Assembly (NCBI RefSeq): GCF_023159225.1
Contig: NC_063176.1
Coordinates: forward strand, 32,219,786-32,283,785
DNA from: Perognathus longimembris pacificus
Taxonomy: Eukaryota; Chordata; Mammalia; Rodentia; Heteromyidae
DNA length: 64,000 nucleotides
Reading direction: 5' to 3'
Made by a program: the position numbers and the translations under genes. Below the pieces are notes generated by a model. The model was not told the DNA's origin, made no database searches, and saw only the letters and a program-made list of their open reading frames with translations. Shown here one piece after another: positions 1 to 11,390 of the stretch. How positions within the stretch are numbered: position 1 is the stretch's first letter; the number at the start of each line of letters is the position of its first letter.

Positions 1-1061
1 TGTCAAAGTGATGTACAGAGAGGTTATAGTTTCATACGTTGGCATTGGATATGTTTCTTGTGCAATTTGTTACCTCCTCGCTCATTCTCCCCTTCCCCCT
101 CCCCTTTTCCTTCTCACCCCATGAGTTGTTCAGTTGGTTTACACCAAACAGTTTTGCGAGTATTGCTTTTGTAGTTGTTTGCATTTTTATCCTTTGTCTC
201 TCGATATTGATATTCCCTTTCACTTTCCTAGTTCTAATGCCAGTATATACTGTTTCCAATGTACTCAGATAAGATACAGTGATAGTGCAGGTACAACCAC
301 AGGAAGGGGATACAAGAGGATCATCAACAATAGAAGCTATGGTTTCACATGGCATGTTGAAAGTAATTACAACAATGATATAACAATCTTTTCCATAACA
401 TGGAGTTCATTTCACTTAGCATTATCTATGCATTCATAGGGGCATAGCAATTAGGCTCTTGTGATCCTCTGTTGTGACTAGCCTAAACCTGTGCTAATTA
501 TTCCCTATGATGGAGACAATATAGTCCATGTTTCCTTGGGTCTGGCTCAATTCACTTAGTATAATTTTTGGAAATGAGAATGGCCAAAAGACATATGCAA
601 AAGTGCTCTAAATCACTGGCCATAAAAGAAATGCAAATCAAAACAACATTGAGATTCCATCTCACCCCAGTAAGAATGTTCTATATCAAGAAAACTAACA
701 ATAACAAATGTTGGAAGGGATGTGGCCAAAAGGTAACCCTACTTCATTGTTGGTGGCAATGTAAACTGGTTCCGCCACTCTGGCAAGTGGTATGGAGATT
801 CCTCAGAAGGCTAAGCATAGAGCTCCCCTATGACCCAGCAGCCCCACTTTTGGGCATCTACCCAAAAGACCACAAACAAGAACACACTAAAGCCACCAGC
901 ATAGCAATGTTCATTGCAGCACAATTTGTCATAGCTAAAATATGGAACCAATCCAGATGCCCCCTCAGTAGACAAATGGATCAGGAAAATGTGGTACATA
1001 TACACAATGGAATTTTATGCCTCTATCAGAAAGAATGGCATTGTCCCATTTGTAAGGAAAT
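1..1061 (-). mobile_element. LINE-1 fragment, 5' part inverted (twin-primed)
   Basis: The first ~569 bases are the antisense of the L1 3' end: the complement of the common tail (tgacaaagtgatgtaca type) followed by ORF2 C-terminal sequence. From ~570 the same family continues in the opposite orientation, covering the ORF2 3' region just upstream (stretches like atgagaatggccaaaagacat, then the cysteine-rich end of ORF2). An inverted upstream segment joined to a normally oriented 3' end, with a small gap between them, is the known result of twin priming during L1 integration. The element is cut by the window edge. It cannot encode a working protein: ORF2 is only a C-terminal piece of about 165 codons, inverted relative to the tail. 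Confidence 0.85.
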
Positions 1062-2760
1062 GTAAGGACTTCAGTGTTGTCTTGATTTGCATTTCTTTTG
1101 TGGCCAGTGATGCAGAGCACTTTTTCATGTGTCTCTTGGCCATTCTCATTTTCTCTTCAGAGAAGTCTCTTTTTATGTCTTTGGCCCACTTTTTGAGTGA
1201 GCTGTTGGTTCTTTGAGGTTTTGTTTTAGAGGTATTTAATTTTTTTAGTTCTGCATATATTTTAGATATGAGGCCTTTGTCTGTTGTATGGCTGGTAAAA
1301 ATCTTCTCCCAATCTGTGGGCTTTCTGTTTATCTTGGGAGTTCTGTCCTTTGCCCTGCAGAAGCTCTGCAGTTTGATGCAGTCCCATTTGTCCCACCTTT
1401 TCTTGATTTGTTGCATTTCTGGCCCTTTGTTAAGGAAGTATTTTCCTGAGCTCAAGTGTTTCTCCTATTCCTTCTTGTAGTGTTTTCAGGGTATCTGTTT
1501 TTATTTCGAGGTCTTTGATCCATTTGGAATTGATCTTGGTGCAAAGGATCAAATTTTATTTTGTTGCATGTGTTGAACCAGTTTGCCAGCACCATTTGTC
1601 ATAGAGGCTATCGTTCTTCCATCCTATTTTTAAATTCCTTTATCAAAGATTAAGTAGGCATAGTTCTGCAGGTTCATTTCTGGGTCTTCAGTTCTGTTCC
1701 ATTGGTCTTCAGGCTTGTTCCTGTGCCAATATGAAGCAGTTCTTATTACTATAGCTTTGTAATACAGTGTGAAGTTTGGTATTGTAATTTCTCCAGCACT
1801 GTTCTTTCTACTTAGGGTTGCTTTTGCTATTTGGGGTCTTTCATTGTTCCATATGAATTTCTGGATTGCTTCCTTTATTTCATTAAAAAAAATGGTGTAG
1901 GCTAAACATAGAGCTCCCCTATGACAAAGCAACCCACTCTTGGGTATTTACCCAAAAGACTACAAAAAAGAACACACTAAAGCCACCAGCACAACAGTGT
2001 TCGTGGCAGAACAATTAGTCATTGCCAAAATATGGAATCAACCCAGATGCACCTCAGTGGGTGAATGGATCAGGAAAATGTGGTACATGTACACAATGGA
2101 ATTTTTTGCCTCTATCAGAAATAATGACATTGCCCCATTTGTACGGAAATGGAAGGACTTGGAAAAAAAATATACTAAGTGAAGTAAGCCAGACGCAAAG
2201 AAACATGGACTGTATGGTTTCCCTCATAGGGAATAAGCACCACAGATTTAGGCTAGTCACAACAGAGGATCACAAGAGCCCAAAAGATATGCCCTTATGA
2301 ACACAAAAGATGATGCTAAGTAAAATAAACTCCATATTATGGAAACAACTGTTATATCACTGTTGTAATTACTTTCAACATGCCATGTGTAATGGTGCTT
2401 TTTTTTTGTTGATGATCCTCTTGTATCCCCTTCCAGTGGTTGTCCCCGAGCCATCACTGTACCTCATCTGAGTACCCTGGATACTGTATATACTGGTATT
2501 AGACCTAGAGGAGGGAAAGAGAATATCAAAATAGAGAGACAAAGGATAAAAAGACAAATGACTCCAAAAGCAATACTTAGAAAACTGTTTGGTGTAAGCC
2601 AACTGAAGAACTCATGAGGGGAGAGGAAAAGGCAAGGGGGAAGGGTTGAAATGAGGGAGGAGGTAAAAAATTGTACAAGAAATGGGCCCTCTGCCTTACG
2701 TATGAAATTGTAACCTCTCTGTATATCACTTTGACAGTAAATAAGTAATTATTTTTTAAA
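1062..2760 (+). mobile_element. LINE-1 fragment, 5' part inverted (twin-primed)
   Basis: Bases 1062-1900 are antisense to L1 ORF2 (from the RT-distal region to the domain before the C-terminal cysteine motif). Bases 1901-2745 are the sense 3' end, with ORF2 C-terminus, 3' UTR, a purine-rich stretch and the tail ctgtatatcactttgacag followed by an A/T-rich end. The two halves are separated in L1 coordinates by roughly 170 bases that are missing, as expected for twin priming. The inverted half of this copy abuts the inverted half of the previous copy at about 1061. All coding frames are broken. I could not identify a clear target-site duplication. Confidence 0.85.
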
Positions 2761-2764
2761 AAAA

Positions 2765-4645
2765 ACACATGCCTACTTTGTTGAAGAATGGTTGGTAAAC
2801 CTTAGCCATATGGTGGTTATTACACCTCATTTATTTATACGTTATTTACAGTTGCTTTTATGCAACAATGGCAGAATTGAGCAAATGTAACAGAATCCAA
2901 TGGGAAAAGCCACAAAGTCTTTACTCTGGTAATTTACACAAGAACTTAACCAATGCTTGTTTCAGAAATGACTTCAACATGCCAATTTAAAAATCCTTCA
3001 TTTAAAAAAAAATACATTTTCTTGTTTAAAAATTATCTTTGAAAATAAGATACGAACTAAAGAGAGCTTCGTGTGAAGTAATGCAATTAGTTGTTTTATG
3101 TTATACTTCATACTCTCCTTCCAAAGACACTTAATCTAAGCTAGGTCCACTTTTAAAAATCTATAAAAAAGATTTATAGATCTGTTTCATTAATAAAAAC
3201 ACATGCTTCATCAAAACGTCATTTCCTCCAAAGACTGACTCAAGATTCTTTACCACTAAAGTTGACACAATATTCTTTAAGTAAAGGGTAAATGTTAAAT
3301 GTAAATTCTAAAGTAATTTTAATGATTTTCCTGCTGGAGGTAGTAAAATATGTTTCCTCATTAAATTTGTTTATGTCAATAAGAATCCTGCATTTAACAA
3401 CACTTTGCACAGGACTAAAAACCAGGCAGCCTCTATGAATAATTTCATTGGAATAAATATTTAATTCACTTTGCTCATTACTCACGGGCTTTTCCTGTAT
3501 ATTTCAGTGTATGCATTTCAATTATTAAAATTTATATTCCAAAGAATCACCAAGAATAGTTGCTTTAAAATCTCACTGATTAAAGTAGGAGAGTTTGTTT
3601 AAACTAATATTATACTGTGGGTGAGTTCAGCTATGATGTGCATTTCATGAACCATAAATCAAGTATCTGCATATTAATTCAAGTCAGTACTCAAATCTTA
3701 CAATTTGGAATTTCAGTCCTTATAACTTCTTCCCCTCACTGTTCTTAGTTTTCAATTAATCTTTCTGCTTTGCCTTTATAAGAAATTTCTATCAGAATAA
3801 ATTATGTGTAATTTGGAAACTTCTTTGCATTAGCATTAATAATTAAGATTCACATATTGTTTTGATATATTGACATTTTATATTTTTCATGTGATAGTTA
3901 TTGAAGCCAAAGTAATATATGTCACTAATATTAAGCATTTTTTTTGTCATACAAGAAAACAGAGTCAAAGAGCTTGGTTACCTGAAAATTATTTTATTTA
4001 TTAGTCTTAAGCTTTTCCTTATAAATTCTGTCTTTATAAATAAACAAACCCTCACTTGAATATGCATTTTTAAATAATCCAGCCATTTATACCACACACT
4101 GTCTCTCCCCTCTTCCCATGCTGGTCTCAGGAGAGATGAGGAACATTCGAAAGTTTTTCTCTCACCTCAAGTGCTTTGATATAACAAACAGACACTTTAG
4201 AAAGTATATGAAAGCATTAGAAAATCTCCAAAAGCTTTTTAAAATCCTGACACCAGAGGAAGAGAGGGGAGGAGGTTGGAAGAAGCTGTAAATCAACAGC
4301 TGTCAGCAATAGGACTCTTTCACAACATGAGCTGCTCTAGGTCACACTGCTGGAGGAAATCTGTGAAATGAATACCTCAAGAACATCACTTCACTTCCTC
4401 CTTGAGAATGCTGCTAGTCACAGATGAACTTTGTGCCAACTGAGCCATGGGCCAGAATACCTGAATTCCATTGATCTGCTTCTTACATGTAGGTTTTCTG
4501 GGAAAAAGAGAGTAGAAGAAGGAAGAGATCTGAAAGAGAAAATGGAAACATCTTGAGTGATATGTGAAAACATAATTGGAGATCAAAATTGATCAAAGCC
4601 AGTTTTCTTTATGGTCTCATATTGCTCCATGAAAATGATCCAGAA
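2765..4645. other. No gene recognised, AT-rich single-copy DNA
   Basis: About 1.9 kb with no repeat I can name and no open frame above ~80 codons. A less AT-rich patch around 4200-4340 has two CAGCTG-type E-box cores close together (aacagctgtcagc), but nothing else marks it as regulatory. Confidence 0.4.
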
Positions 4646-4647
4646 GA

Positions 4648-4905
4648 AATGCCAGGCACTGGAGGCTTGGGACTGTAATCCTAGCAACTCAGGAGGGTGA
4701 GCTCTGAGGATGGCAGTTCAAAGCCAACCATGGGGAGGAAAGTCTGTGACACTCTTATTGCCAGTTAAGCACCAAAATAGCCAGAAGTAGAGTTGTGGCT
4801 CAAGTGGTAGAGCACTAGCCAATAAGAACTTTGAGGATAAAAGCTCAGGGACAGCACCCAGGCCCTGAGTTCAAGTCCCAGGACCAGAAAAATAAAAAAA
4901 AGAGA
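4648..4905 (+). mobile_element. B1-ID composite SINE, diverged
   Basis: The left half is 7SL/B1-like (gggactgtaatcctagcaactcaggagg). The right half is ID-like (gtggctcaagtggtagagcactagcc ... gagttcaagtcccaggacc) and ends in an A-rich tail. Fusion of a B1 monomer with an ID monomer is known as B1-dID in several rodent families. The copy is diverged, with no clear flanking duplication. Confidence 0.75.
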
Positions 4906-5474
4906 ACTAGCAGAATCACTTACATCCTAAACTCTGAATTAGGTTTTAGAAATAAAAGCCATGGCTGACAAGCTTGGCCTGTTCATGAAAGAACAGTGTT
5001 TTTCTGTCATCTTGCAGCTACTCCAAAGTTGTAATCATCTTTTCTTAATGATCATGCTGGGTGAAAGATTTATATAATTTACTTGAAACACTTTCTTTTT
5101 GATCCAAGACAACAGTAGAAGAAGCATTGCCCAAGACTTCAAAATATGACTGTGATTTCAAATTCTGGTTGCCACTCTAGTCCGTTTCTGAATTGCAAAC
5201 CACACAGCACAAGGATGTTTCCTTTATCCCTCTGTCCCACACTGATCTGTAAAGAAAGATATGGATGATAGGAATGAAGAACCTATACAGGAAGCGCCAC
5301 AGACTCTTGCAAACCAAATGTGAACAAAGACATTCACAGTCACTGAGTATTTCTATATTATAGAAGCAAAACAAATATATGTGTTTTTTATTATATTAAT
5401 TTCATTATCATTTAATTGCAAACCACTACACAACCTAGTTCGCAATACCATAACCCATAAGGAAGTACTCACTT
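4906..5474. other. No gene recognised
   Basis: About 570 bases of AT-rich sequence. No repeat or convincing coding frame seen. Confidence 0.4.
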
Positions 5475-5585
5475 TGTCTTCTTTTGGGGGCATAGGAAAG
5501 TTTTTACCTGAGATGTTTAGAATCTAGCCTCCTGAATAGACAGGATTGTAGGCATGAACCACTAGCTCTGAGCTGTAGAGATTGT
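5475..5585 (-). mobile_element. B1-type SINE fragment
   Basis: Contains the complement of the conserved B1 body (cctcctgaatagacaggattgtaggcatgaaccact, read as two adjoining blocks). It is short and diverged. The orientation is set by the antisense 'gcctcctgag..ggattgtaggc' signature. Confidence 0.55.
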
Positions 5586-5850
5586 CTTTAAATCAAGGTA
5601 TTATTTTTTCTTAAGGATTGTACTAAACTGATGTACAGATCAGTCTTCTGAACAGTCATCTTTTGATCTTTCTTTATTACCTTCCTGGAATTAAGACAAA
5701 AATTCTAGACTTACAGAAATGGATGACATGAACTAAATTGAATATGAACTGCTTTTACCACTGTTGAACTTCCATGTAAGTCTTAGACTACTTATTCCAG
5801 ATGTTTTTATCCTCATGAATTGAAAACTAACATGAACCTTTTCCTTTAAA

Positions 5851-6122
5851 ATACTGCATGGAAGCTAGAAGCCAATGGCCCATGCCTGTAATGACAGCTA
5901 TGTAGGAGGCTGAGACCTGAGGATCATGGTTCAAAGCCAGGCAGGGCAGAAAAGTCCTTGTGAAACTCTTATATCTAATTAGCCACTCAAAAGCAGAAAT
6001 GACTCTGTGGCTCAAAGTGGTAGAGCACTAGCCTTGAGCAAAATACCACACCAGCAGAGCCAGGCACTGAGTTCAAGCCTCAAGATTGGAAATAAATAAA
6101 CAAGCAAACAAATAAACAAACA
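5851..6122 (+). mobile_element. B1-ID composite SINE
   Basis: B1-like left part (cccatgcctgtaatgacagc, ggaggctgagacctgagg), followed by an ID-like right part (gtggctcaaagtggtagagc, tgagttcaagcctcaag) and an A-rich tail of aaataaa/caaa units to 6122. Its architecture matches the SINE at 4648. An antisense frame across it is incidental. Confidence 0.8.
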
Positions 6123-6641
6123 ACATTGAATGGGTTGTTGCAAGATTGCTGGAAGCACTGGAAGAAAGCACTTAACACAGTGACTTACACCAAATGATGA
6201 ATAACAGTCATGACTAGCTGACTGTGTCCTTTATAATCTTTGTCTGTCAGCTTATTATTAAGAAAAAGAAAAACATTTCAGCAGTGGAGAACCTTTCTTC
6301 TTCCCAGGGTCATTTGGATGTTTACAACATCCTTTGGGAACCATACAAACTTATCCTTACAGGCAAAGGTCACAGGCAACTTATCAGAAGAATTTAAAAG
6401 GACACCAGTGTCTATCTTTCAGTGTCTCTCTTGTTATGAACCAAGTGATTGTGTGAGTCTTCTTTGTGATGAGCAGGTGATTTCCCATCCCTGAATTGGC
6501 ATCAAATTACATGTCAATACTTTATTTTTCTCTTAAACTGTAACAATAATTACATGGTTACAAAGAGCCAATCATAATGTAGTTTTCCTCAGTCTCTCCA
6601 GAACTACTTCAAATATATTGTTTTTTTTAATGGTCATTGTA
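6123..6641. other. No gene recognised
   Basis: Single-copy DNA. An 84-codon frame at 6240-6494 (+) has no recognisable domain and no neighbouring splice or promoter support. Confidence 0.35.
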
Positions 6642-6659
6642 TAAAAGAATGAAATCAGG

Positions 6660-6862
6660 CTGGGAATATGGCCTAGTGGCAAGAGTGCTTGCCTCGTATA
6701 CATGAAGCCCTGGGTTCAATTCATCAGCACCACATATAGATGAAAGGCCAGACATGGCACTGTGGCTCAAGTGGTAGAGTGCTAACCTTGAGCAAAAAGA
6801 AGCCAGCGACAGTGCTCACCCCTGAGTTCAAGCCCCAGGACTGGCAAAAAAAAAAAAAAAGA
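6660..6862 (+). mobile_element. tRNA/ID-derived dimeric SINE
   Basis: Starts ctgggaatatggcctagtgg (A-box region), has a B-box-like gggttcaattc, then a second ID-like monomer (gtggctcaagtggtagagtg) and an A-tail. The 18-19 bases immediately 5' (6642-6660, taaaagaatgaaatcaggc) recur exactly at 9773-9791, far downstream of the A-tail and beyond a full L1 insertion. The SINE therefore predates the L1 and carries extra 3' sequence (see findings). Confidence 0.9.
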
Positions 6863-6953
6863 TTAAGAAAATTTTAAAAAAAGAAATGTACTCATTACCA
6901 GACATAAGTAACCATAATCATTCTGCATATCTACTTTAAAATTACCATAAAAA
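6863..6953. other. Non-SINE sequence inside the SINE's duplicated target site
   Basis: About 90 bases between the SINE A-tail and the L1. Beyond the L1 the sequence continues with a run of T and then the second copy of the SINE target duplication. This piece therefore behaves as part of the SINE insertion, not of the original locus. It is not similar to any repeat I recognise. Confidence 0.5.
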
Positions 6954-7037
6954 GAACTTATTGAGGCCAGTATAACCCTCATCCCAAAACCAGGCAGGGA
7001 CTCATCATGGAAAGAGGACTACAGACCAATTTCCCTG

Positions 7038-9242
7038 ATGAACATACACGCAAAAATTCTCAACAAAATTCTGGCCAATCGACTTCAACAGGTTATCATA
7101 AAAATCATACACCACTATCAAACTGGATTCATTCCAGGGATGCAAAGTTGGTTTAATATATGCAATTCAATTAATGTAATACACCACATCAACCGGAGCA
7201 AGGTAAAGAACCACATGGTTTTATCTCTGGATGCAGAAAAAGCGTTCAATAAAATCCAGCACCCATTTATGCTAAAAGCCCTGGAAAAACTGGGATTCCA
7301 GGGAACATTCCTGAATATAATCAAGGCAGTTTATGACAAACCAACAGCAAGCGTAACTCTAAATGGTGAAAAACTAAAGATCAGGAACAAGGCAGGGATG
7401 TCCACTCTCTCCCCTGCTCTTCAACATAGTACTAGAATTCCTAGCCAGAACAATTGGGCAAGAAGAAAATATAAAGGGGATCCAAATAGGAAAAGATGAA
7501 GTTAAACTTTCTCTCTTCGCAGATGACATGATCCTATACCTAAAGAATCCCATAGACTCTACCCCCAAGCTACTAGAGCTGATCCAAAACTTTGGCAAAG
7601 TTGCAGGATATAAAATAAACCTTCAAAAATCAACGGCCTTTCTCTATGCTAACGACCCGACAACCGAGGCTGAAATCAGGAAAGCAACTCCTTTTGCAAT
7701 AGCCCCAAAAAACATACAATACCTAGGAATAACCTTAACCAAAGAAGTGAAAGACCTCTTTGATGAGAACTTTAAAAGCTTGAAAAACGAAATTAAGTCA
7801 GAACTAAGGAAATGGAAAAACCTCCCATGCTCCTGGATTGGGAGGATTAATATAATCAAAATGGCAATATTGCCAAAGGCTATCTACAAATGGAATACCC
7901 ATTAATATCCCAACACCATTCTTTAATGAAATAGAGGAAGCAATCCAGAAATTCATATGGAACAATAAAAGACCTACAATAGCAAAAACAATCCTAAGCA
8001 GAAAGAACAGTGATGGAGGAATTACAATACCCAACTTCAAGCTGTATTATAAAGCTATAGTAATAAAAACAGCTTGGTATTGGCACCAGAACAGGCCTGA
8101 AGACCAATGGAACAGAATTGAAGACCCAGAAATGAACCCACAGAACTACACCTACTTAATCTTTGATAAAGGAGCTAAAACAATAGTATGGAAGAAAGCC
8201 TCTTTAACAAGTGGTGCTGGCTAAACTGGCTCAACACATGCAACAAACTAAAACTAGATCCTTACATATCACCCTGCACCAAAATCAATTCTAAATGGAT
8301 TAAAGACCTTGAAATCATAACAGACACCCTGAAAACTGAGTAGGAGAAACACTTGGGCTCCTTGGCGCAGGACGGAACTTCCTTAACAAAGACCCAGAAA
8401 TACTACAAATCAAAGAAAGGTTGGACAAATGGGACTACACCAAACTGCAGAGCTTCTGCACGGCAAAGGACATAGCTCGCAAGATAAACAGAAAGCCCAC
8501 AGACTGGGAGAAGATCTTTACCAGCCATTCAACGGACAAAGGCCTCATATCTAAAATATATGCAGAACTAAAGAAATTACCCTCTTCCAAAACAAAACCG
8601 CAGAGAACCAATAGCCCCCTCATCAAGTGGGCTAAAGACATACAAAGAGAATTCTCTGATGAGGAAATGAGAATGGCCAGGAGACATATGAAAAAATGCT
8701 CTCCATCACTGGCCATAAAAGAAATGCAAATCAAAACAACATTGAGATTCCATCTCACCCCAGTAATAATGTCATATATCAAGAAAACTAACAATAACAA
8801 TTGTTGGAGGGGATGTGGCCAAAAGGGAACCCTACTTCATTGTTGGTGGGAATGTAAACTGGTTCAGCCACTCTGGCAAGCAGTATGGAGATTCCTCAGA
8901 AGGCTAAAAATAGAACTCCCCTATGACCCAGCAGCCCCACTTTTGGGTATCTATCCAAAAGACTATAAACAAAATCGCAGTAATGCCACCAGCACAACAA
9001 TGTTCACTGCAGCACAATTTGTCATAGCGAGAATCTGGAACCAACCCAGATGCCCCTCAATAGACGAATGGATCAGGAAAATGTGGTACATATACACAAT
9101 GGAATATTATGTGTCTATCAGAAAGAATGACATTGACCCATTTGTAAGGAAATGGAAGGATTTGGAAAAAATTAAACTAAGTGAAGTGAGCCAGACCCAA
9201 AGATACATGGACTCTATGGTCTCCTTTATTGGGAATAATTAG
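7038..9242 (+). pseudogene. L1 ORF2 remnant (RT and C-terminal domain), frame-broken
   Basis: Known role of the family: L1 ORF2p is an endonuclease/reverse transcriptase that nicks target DNA and reverse-transcribes L1 RNA in place. Here the endonuclease and N-terminal part are absent because of 5' truncation. What remains is the RT fingers/palm with FADD metal-binding aspartates, a thumb-like part, and the C-terminal cysteine motif (C-x3-C ... H-x4-C spacing). Two frameshifts and internal stops separate these blocks. About 1,275 codons is usual for the intact family, and fewer than 750 are represented here. Confidence 0.9.
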
Positions 9243-9616
9243 TACAGGTTTAGGCAAGTCATAGCAGAGCATCACAAGGCCCAATAGCTATACCCTTATG
9301 AACACCTAAAGATGATGCTAAGTGAAATGAACTCCATGTTATGGAGACAATTGTTATATCACAGTTGTAACTACTTTCAACGTTCCATGTGTATCTGTAG
9401 CTTCTATTGTTGATGATGTTCTTGTATCACCTTCCTGTGGTTGTACCTACACTATCTCTGTAATCTTATCTGAGTATATTGGAAACCGTGTATACTGGTA
9501 TTGGAACTAGGAAATTGAAAGGAAATATCAAAATTGAGAGACACAGGGTAAAAAAAGACAAACAACTACAAAAGCAATACTTGTAAAACTGTTTGGTGTA
9601 AGTGAACTGAACACCT

Positions 9617-9655
9617 CAGGGGGGGAAAGGGTAAGGGGGAGGGGGGAGAGGGGTA
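9617..9655 (+). other. G-rich polypurine tract in L1 3' UTR (possible G-quadruplex)
   Basis: Four or more runs of at least four G occur within ~40 bases (aggggggggaaaggg, agggggagggggg). G-rich polypurine tracts are known in mammalian L1 3' UTRs and can form quadruplexes. Less G-rich versions of the same tract are present in the copies at 20.1, 26.0 and 63.7 kb. Confidence 0.6.
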
Positions 9656-9791
9656 TGAAGGACAGGGTAACAAACAGTACAAGAAATGTATCCAATGCCT
9701 AACGTATGAAACTGTAACCTCTCTGTACATCAGTTTGATAATAAAAATTTTTTTAAATGAACTTATTTTTTTTAAAAGAATGAAATCAGGC

Positions 9792-11284
9792 CTGCTGAAC
9801 TCAATCCACAACCTTTATAAACATTTCCACATTTGGAATAGGATTTCATTCCATTTTCCAGCTTGGCTGGAACTTGCAATTCCTCTTCATAACTCTCCCA
9901 ATTTCCTGGAATTACTGGAGTGTATTTCCACACCTGGAAAGTTCTAATGCATCTCACTTACATGCTAAATCATTAGAAAAGCAGGCATTTCAGAATGTGT
10001 GGAATCACACCATAAAAAAATCTTCCAGAGTGCATGATGAAGAATCACTTTTGTTATAGAATTTAATGCAGCACTGAAAAAAAAAAAAAGCACACTACTT
10101 TGATTAGGTTTACAATAATTTAGGGGGAGTAGGGCTTGCCATATGCTCAGTCCTTGCTTCATTGATTAATTTATTGAGCTGTACTCACTTTGTAGTATAA
10201 AGCTAATTCATTTTGTTTTTTATCATTGGAAAAGCTAATAAGAAGTTGAAATTCTTTTTCTGCTATTCTGAAATATGCATGTTCTTAATGGCAAAATTTC
10301 AAGCATAACCTGAATTTCTTATACTCTCAAGATAAAAATTAAAATAGCAGCTAGTATACTAAATACTCGTTACTTTTAGGGAGGTGAAGCAAAAATGTTT
10401 TTAAAAGATTCATTAATTCTATCATATTTTCAGAGTTCATTACATACTACGTATATTGTAGATTTTGCTTTCTATAAATGCCTGCAATAGTAAAATTACA
10501 AATATTTGAACACTGAAATGGCACTACATGTGTCTGTGTACAATGGTAATATAATCTTTTGAAATCATTTACTTTTGACTATTTTCATTCTTTTGTAAAG
10601 GACTCTAACTTCAGAACTCATCCCTATTTTTTCACCTATTATTATTTTATTGTTTCGGTTTCCATTTCTATTGCCACAAATGAGAATGGCATCATTGTTT
10701 CTAATACAACACTATTCCCATGAGATACTCTATTATTGAGAAAAATGGAAGTTATTAAAATTTGAAAATTATGGATTCTCCTCATTCCAAAAGTATTTAA
10801 TGCACAGTAGCATCTTAAAGCTACTGAGATGTTTAGCAATAAGAGAGCTTGTTGAACTATATTCCCTAAACTACTTGATCTCAAATCCTTTTTCTTCTCT
10901 TTTTGCAAAGGGAAAATCCAGTCAAATTGGTATTACACAGAATGCATTCTGAGAAATGAACTTCTAGACCATTTTAATGGAGACACATTTTTCTCAGGGC
11001 CAACCTAAATAAATGGAACACCGATTGCTCGTAGATTATGGTCCTGTATGTGTTAGGCAGTCTTATTCACTGGCTTAATAAGCATTTATATGAAGTCATT
11101 CATTTTCAAACCAATCTAGGAGACAGTTTTGAATATTTTTTTTTATGTCACAGCAATGCTTTCAATGTACAAAGACTTGGAACTACACTGTAACAAACCT
11201 TGCTATATGCCTATGGCTACATTCATTGTATATTTATCTCAGGTGCTTTAGGTTTCAATGAATTAGAAGTGGTTGAAATAATCT
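9792..11284. other. No gene recognised
   Basis: About 1.5 kb of AT-rich single-copy DNA. Only incidental frames below 90 codons. A short A-run (10078-10089) is not attached to a recognisable SINE. Confidence 0.4.
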
Positions 11285-11390
11285 CAGCAATGGAAAAACT
11301 TAGTCAAAATGAGAGCAAGTTCCCAAGCCAAGCTTAGTCAGATAGTGGGACTCTGTCTCAAAAGCAAAAACAAGCAAACAAACAAAAATA
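11285..11390 (+). mobile_element. B1-type SINE tail, diverged
   Basis: Contains gagcaagttcccaagccaag and the B1/Alu-like end gggactctgtctcaaaagc, followed by a caaacaaa tail. The 5' half is degraded beyond recognition. Confidence 0.5.

Larger units (their letters stand above)
6963..9758 (+). mobile_element. LINE-1, 5'-truncated, ORF2 RT to 3' end
   Basis: It begins inside ORF2 at the reverse-transcriptase domain. The frame at 7038-7499 has the RT fingers/palm region, and the catalytic F-A-D-D box is at 7516-7527. The frame then continues at 7528-7905 (RT thumb) and 8421-9242 (ORF2 C-terminal domain with its cysteine-rich motif, CWRGC...HCWWEC). These are three separate frames, broken by a frameshift near 7430-7510, a stop at 7903-7905 and a further shift before 8421, so no functional enzyme is made. 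The 3' UTR has a G-rich purine tract (9619-9653) and ends ctctgtacatcagtttgat plus A/T. The flanks gaacttatt at 6954-6962 and 9759-9767 look like its 9-bp target duplication. It is the most complete L1 3' half in the window and the one I used as reference for the other fragments. Confidence 0.92.

Noticed and set aside
32..355. 107-codon minus-strand frame and similar frames at 25735-26160 and 63433-63789
   Set aside because: All translate the same L1 3' UTR segment in sense or antisense. The likeness between them is due to the repeat, not to a gene family.
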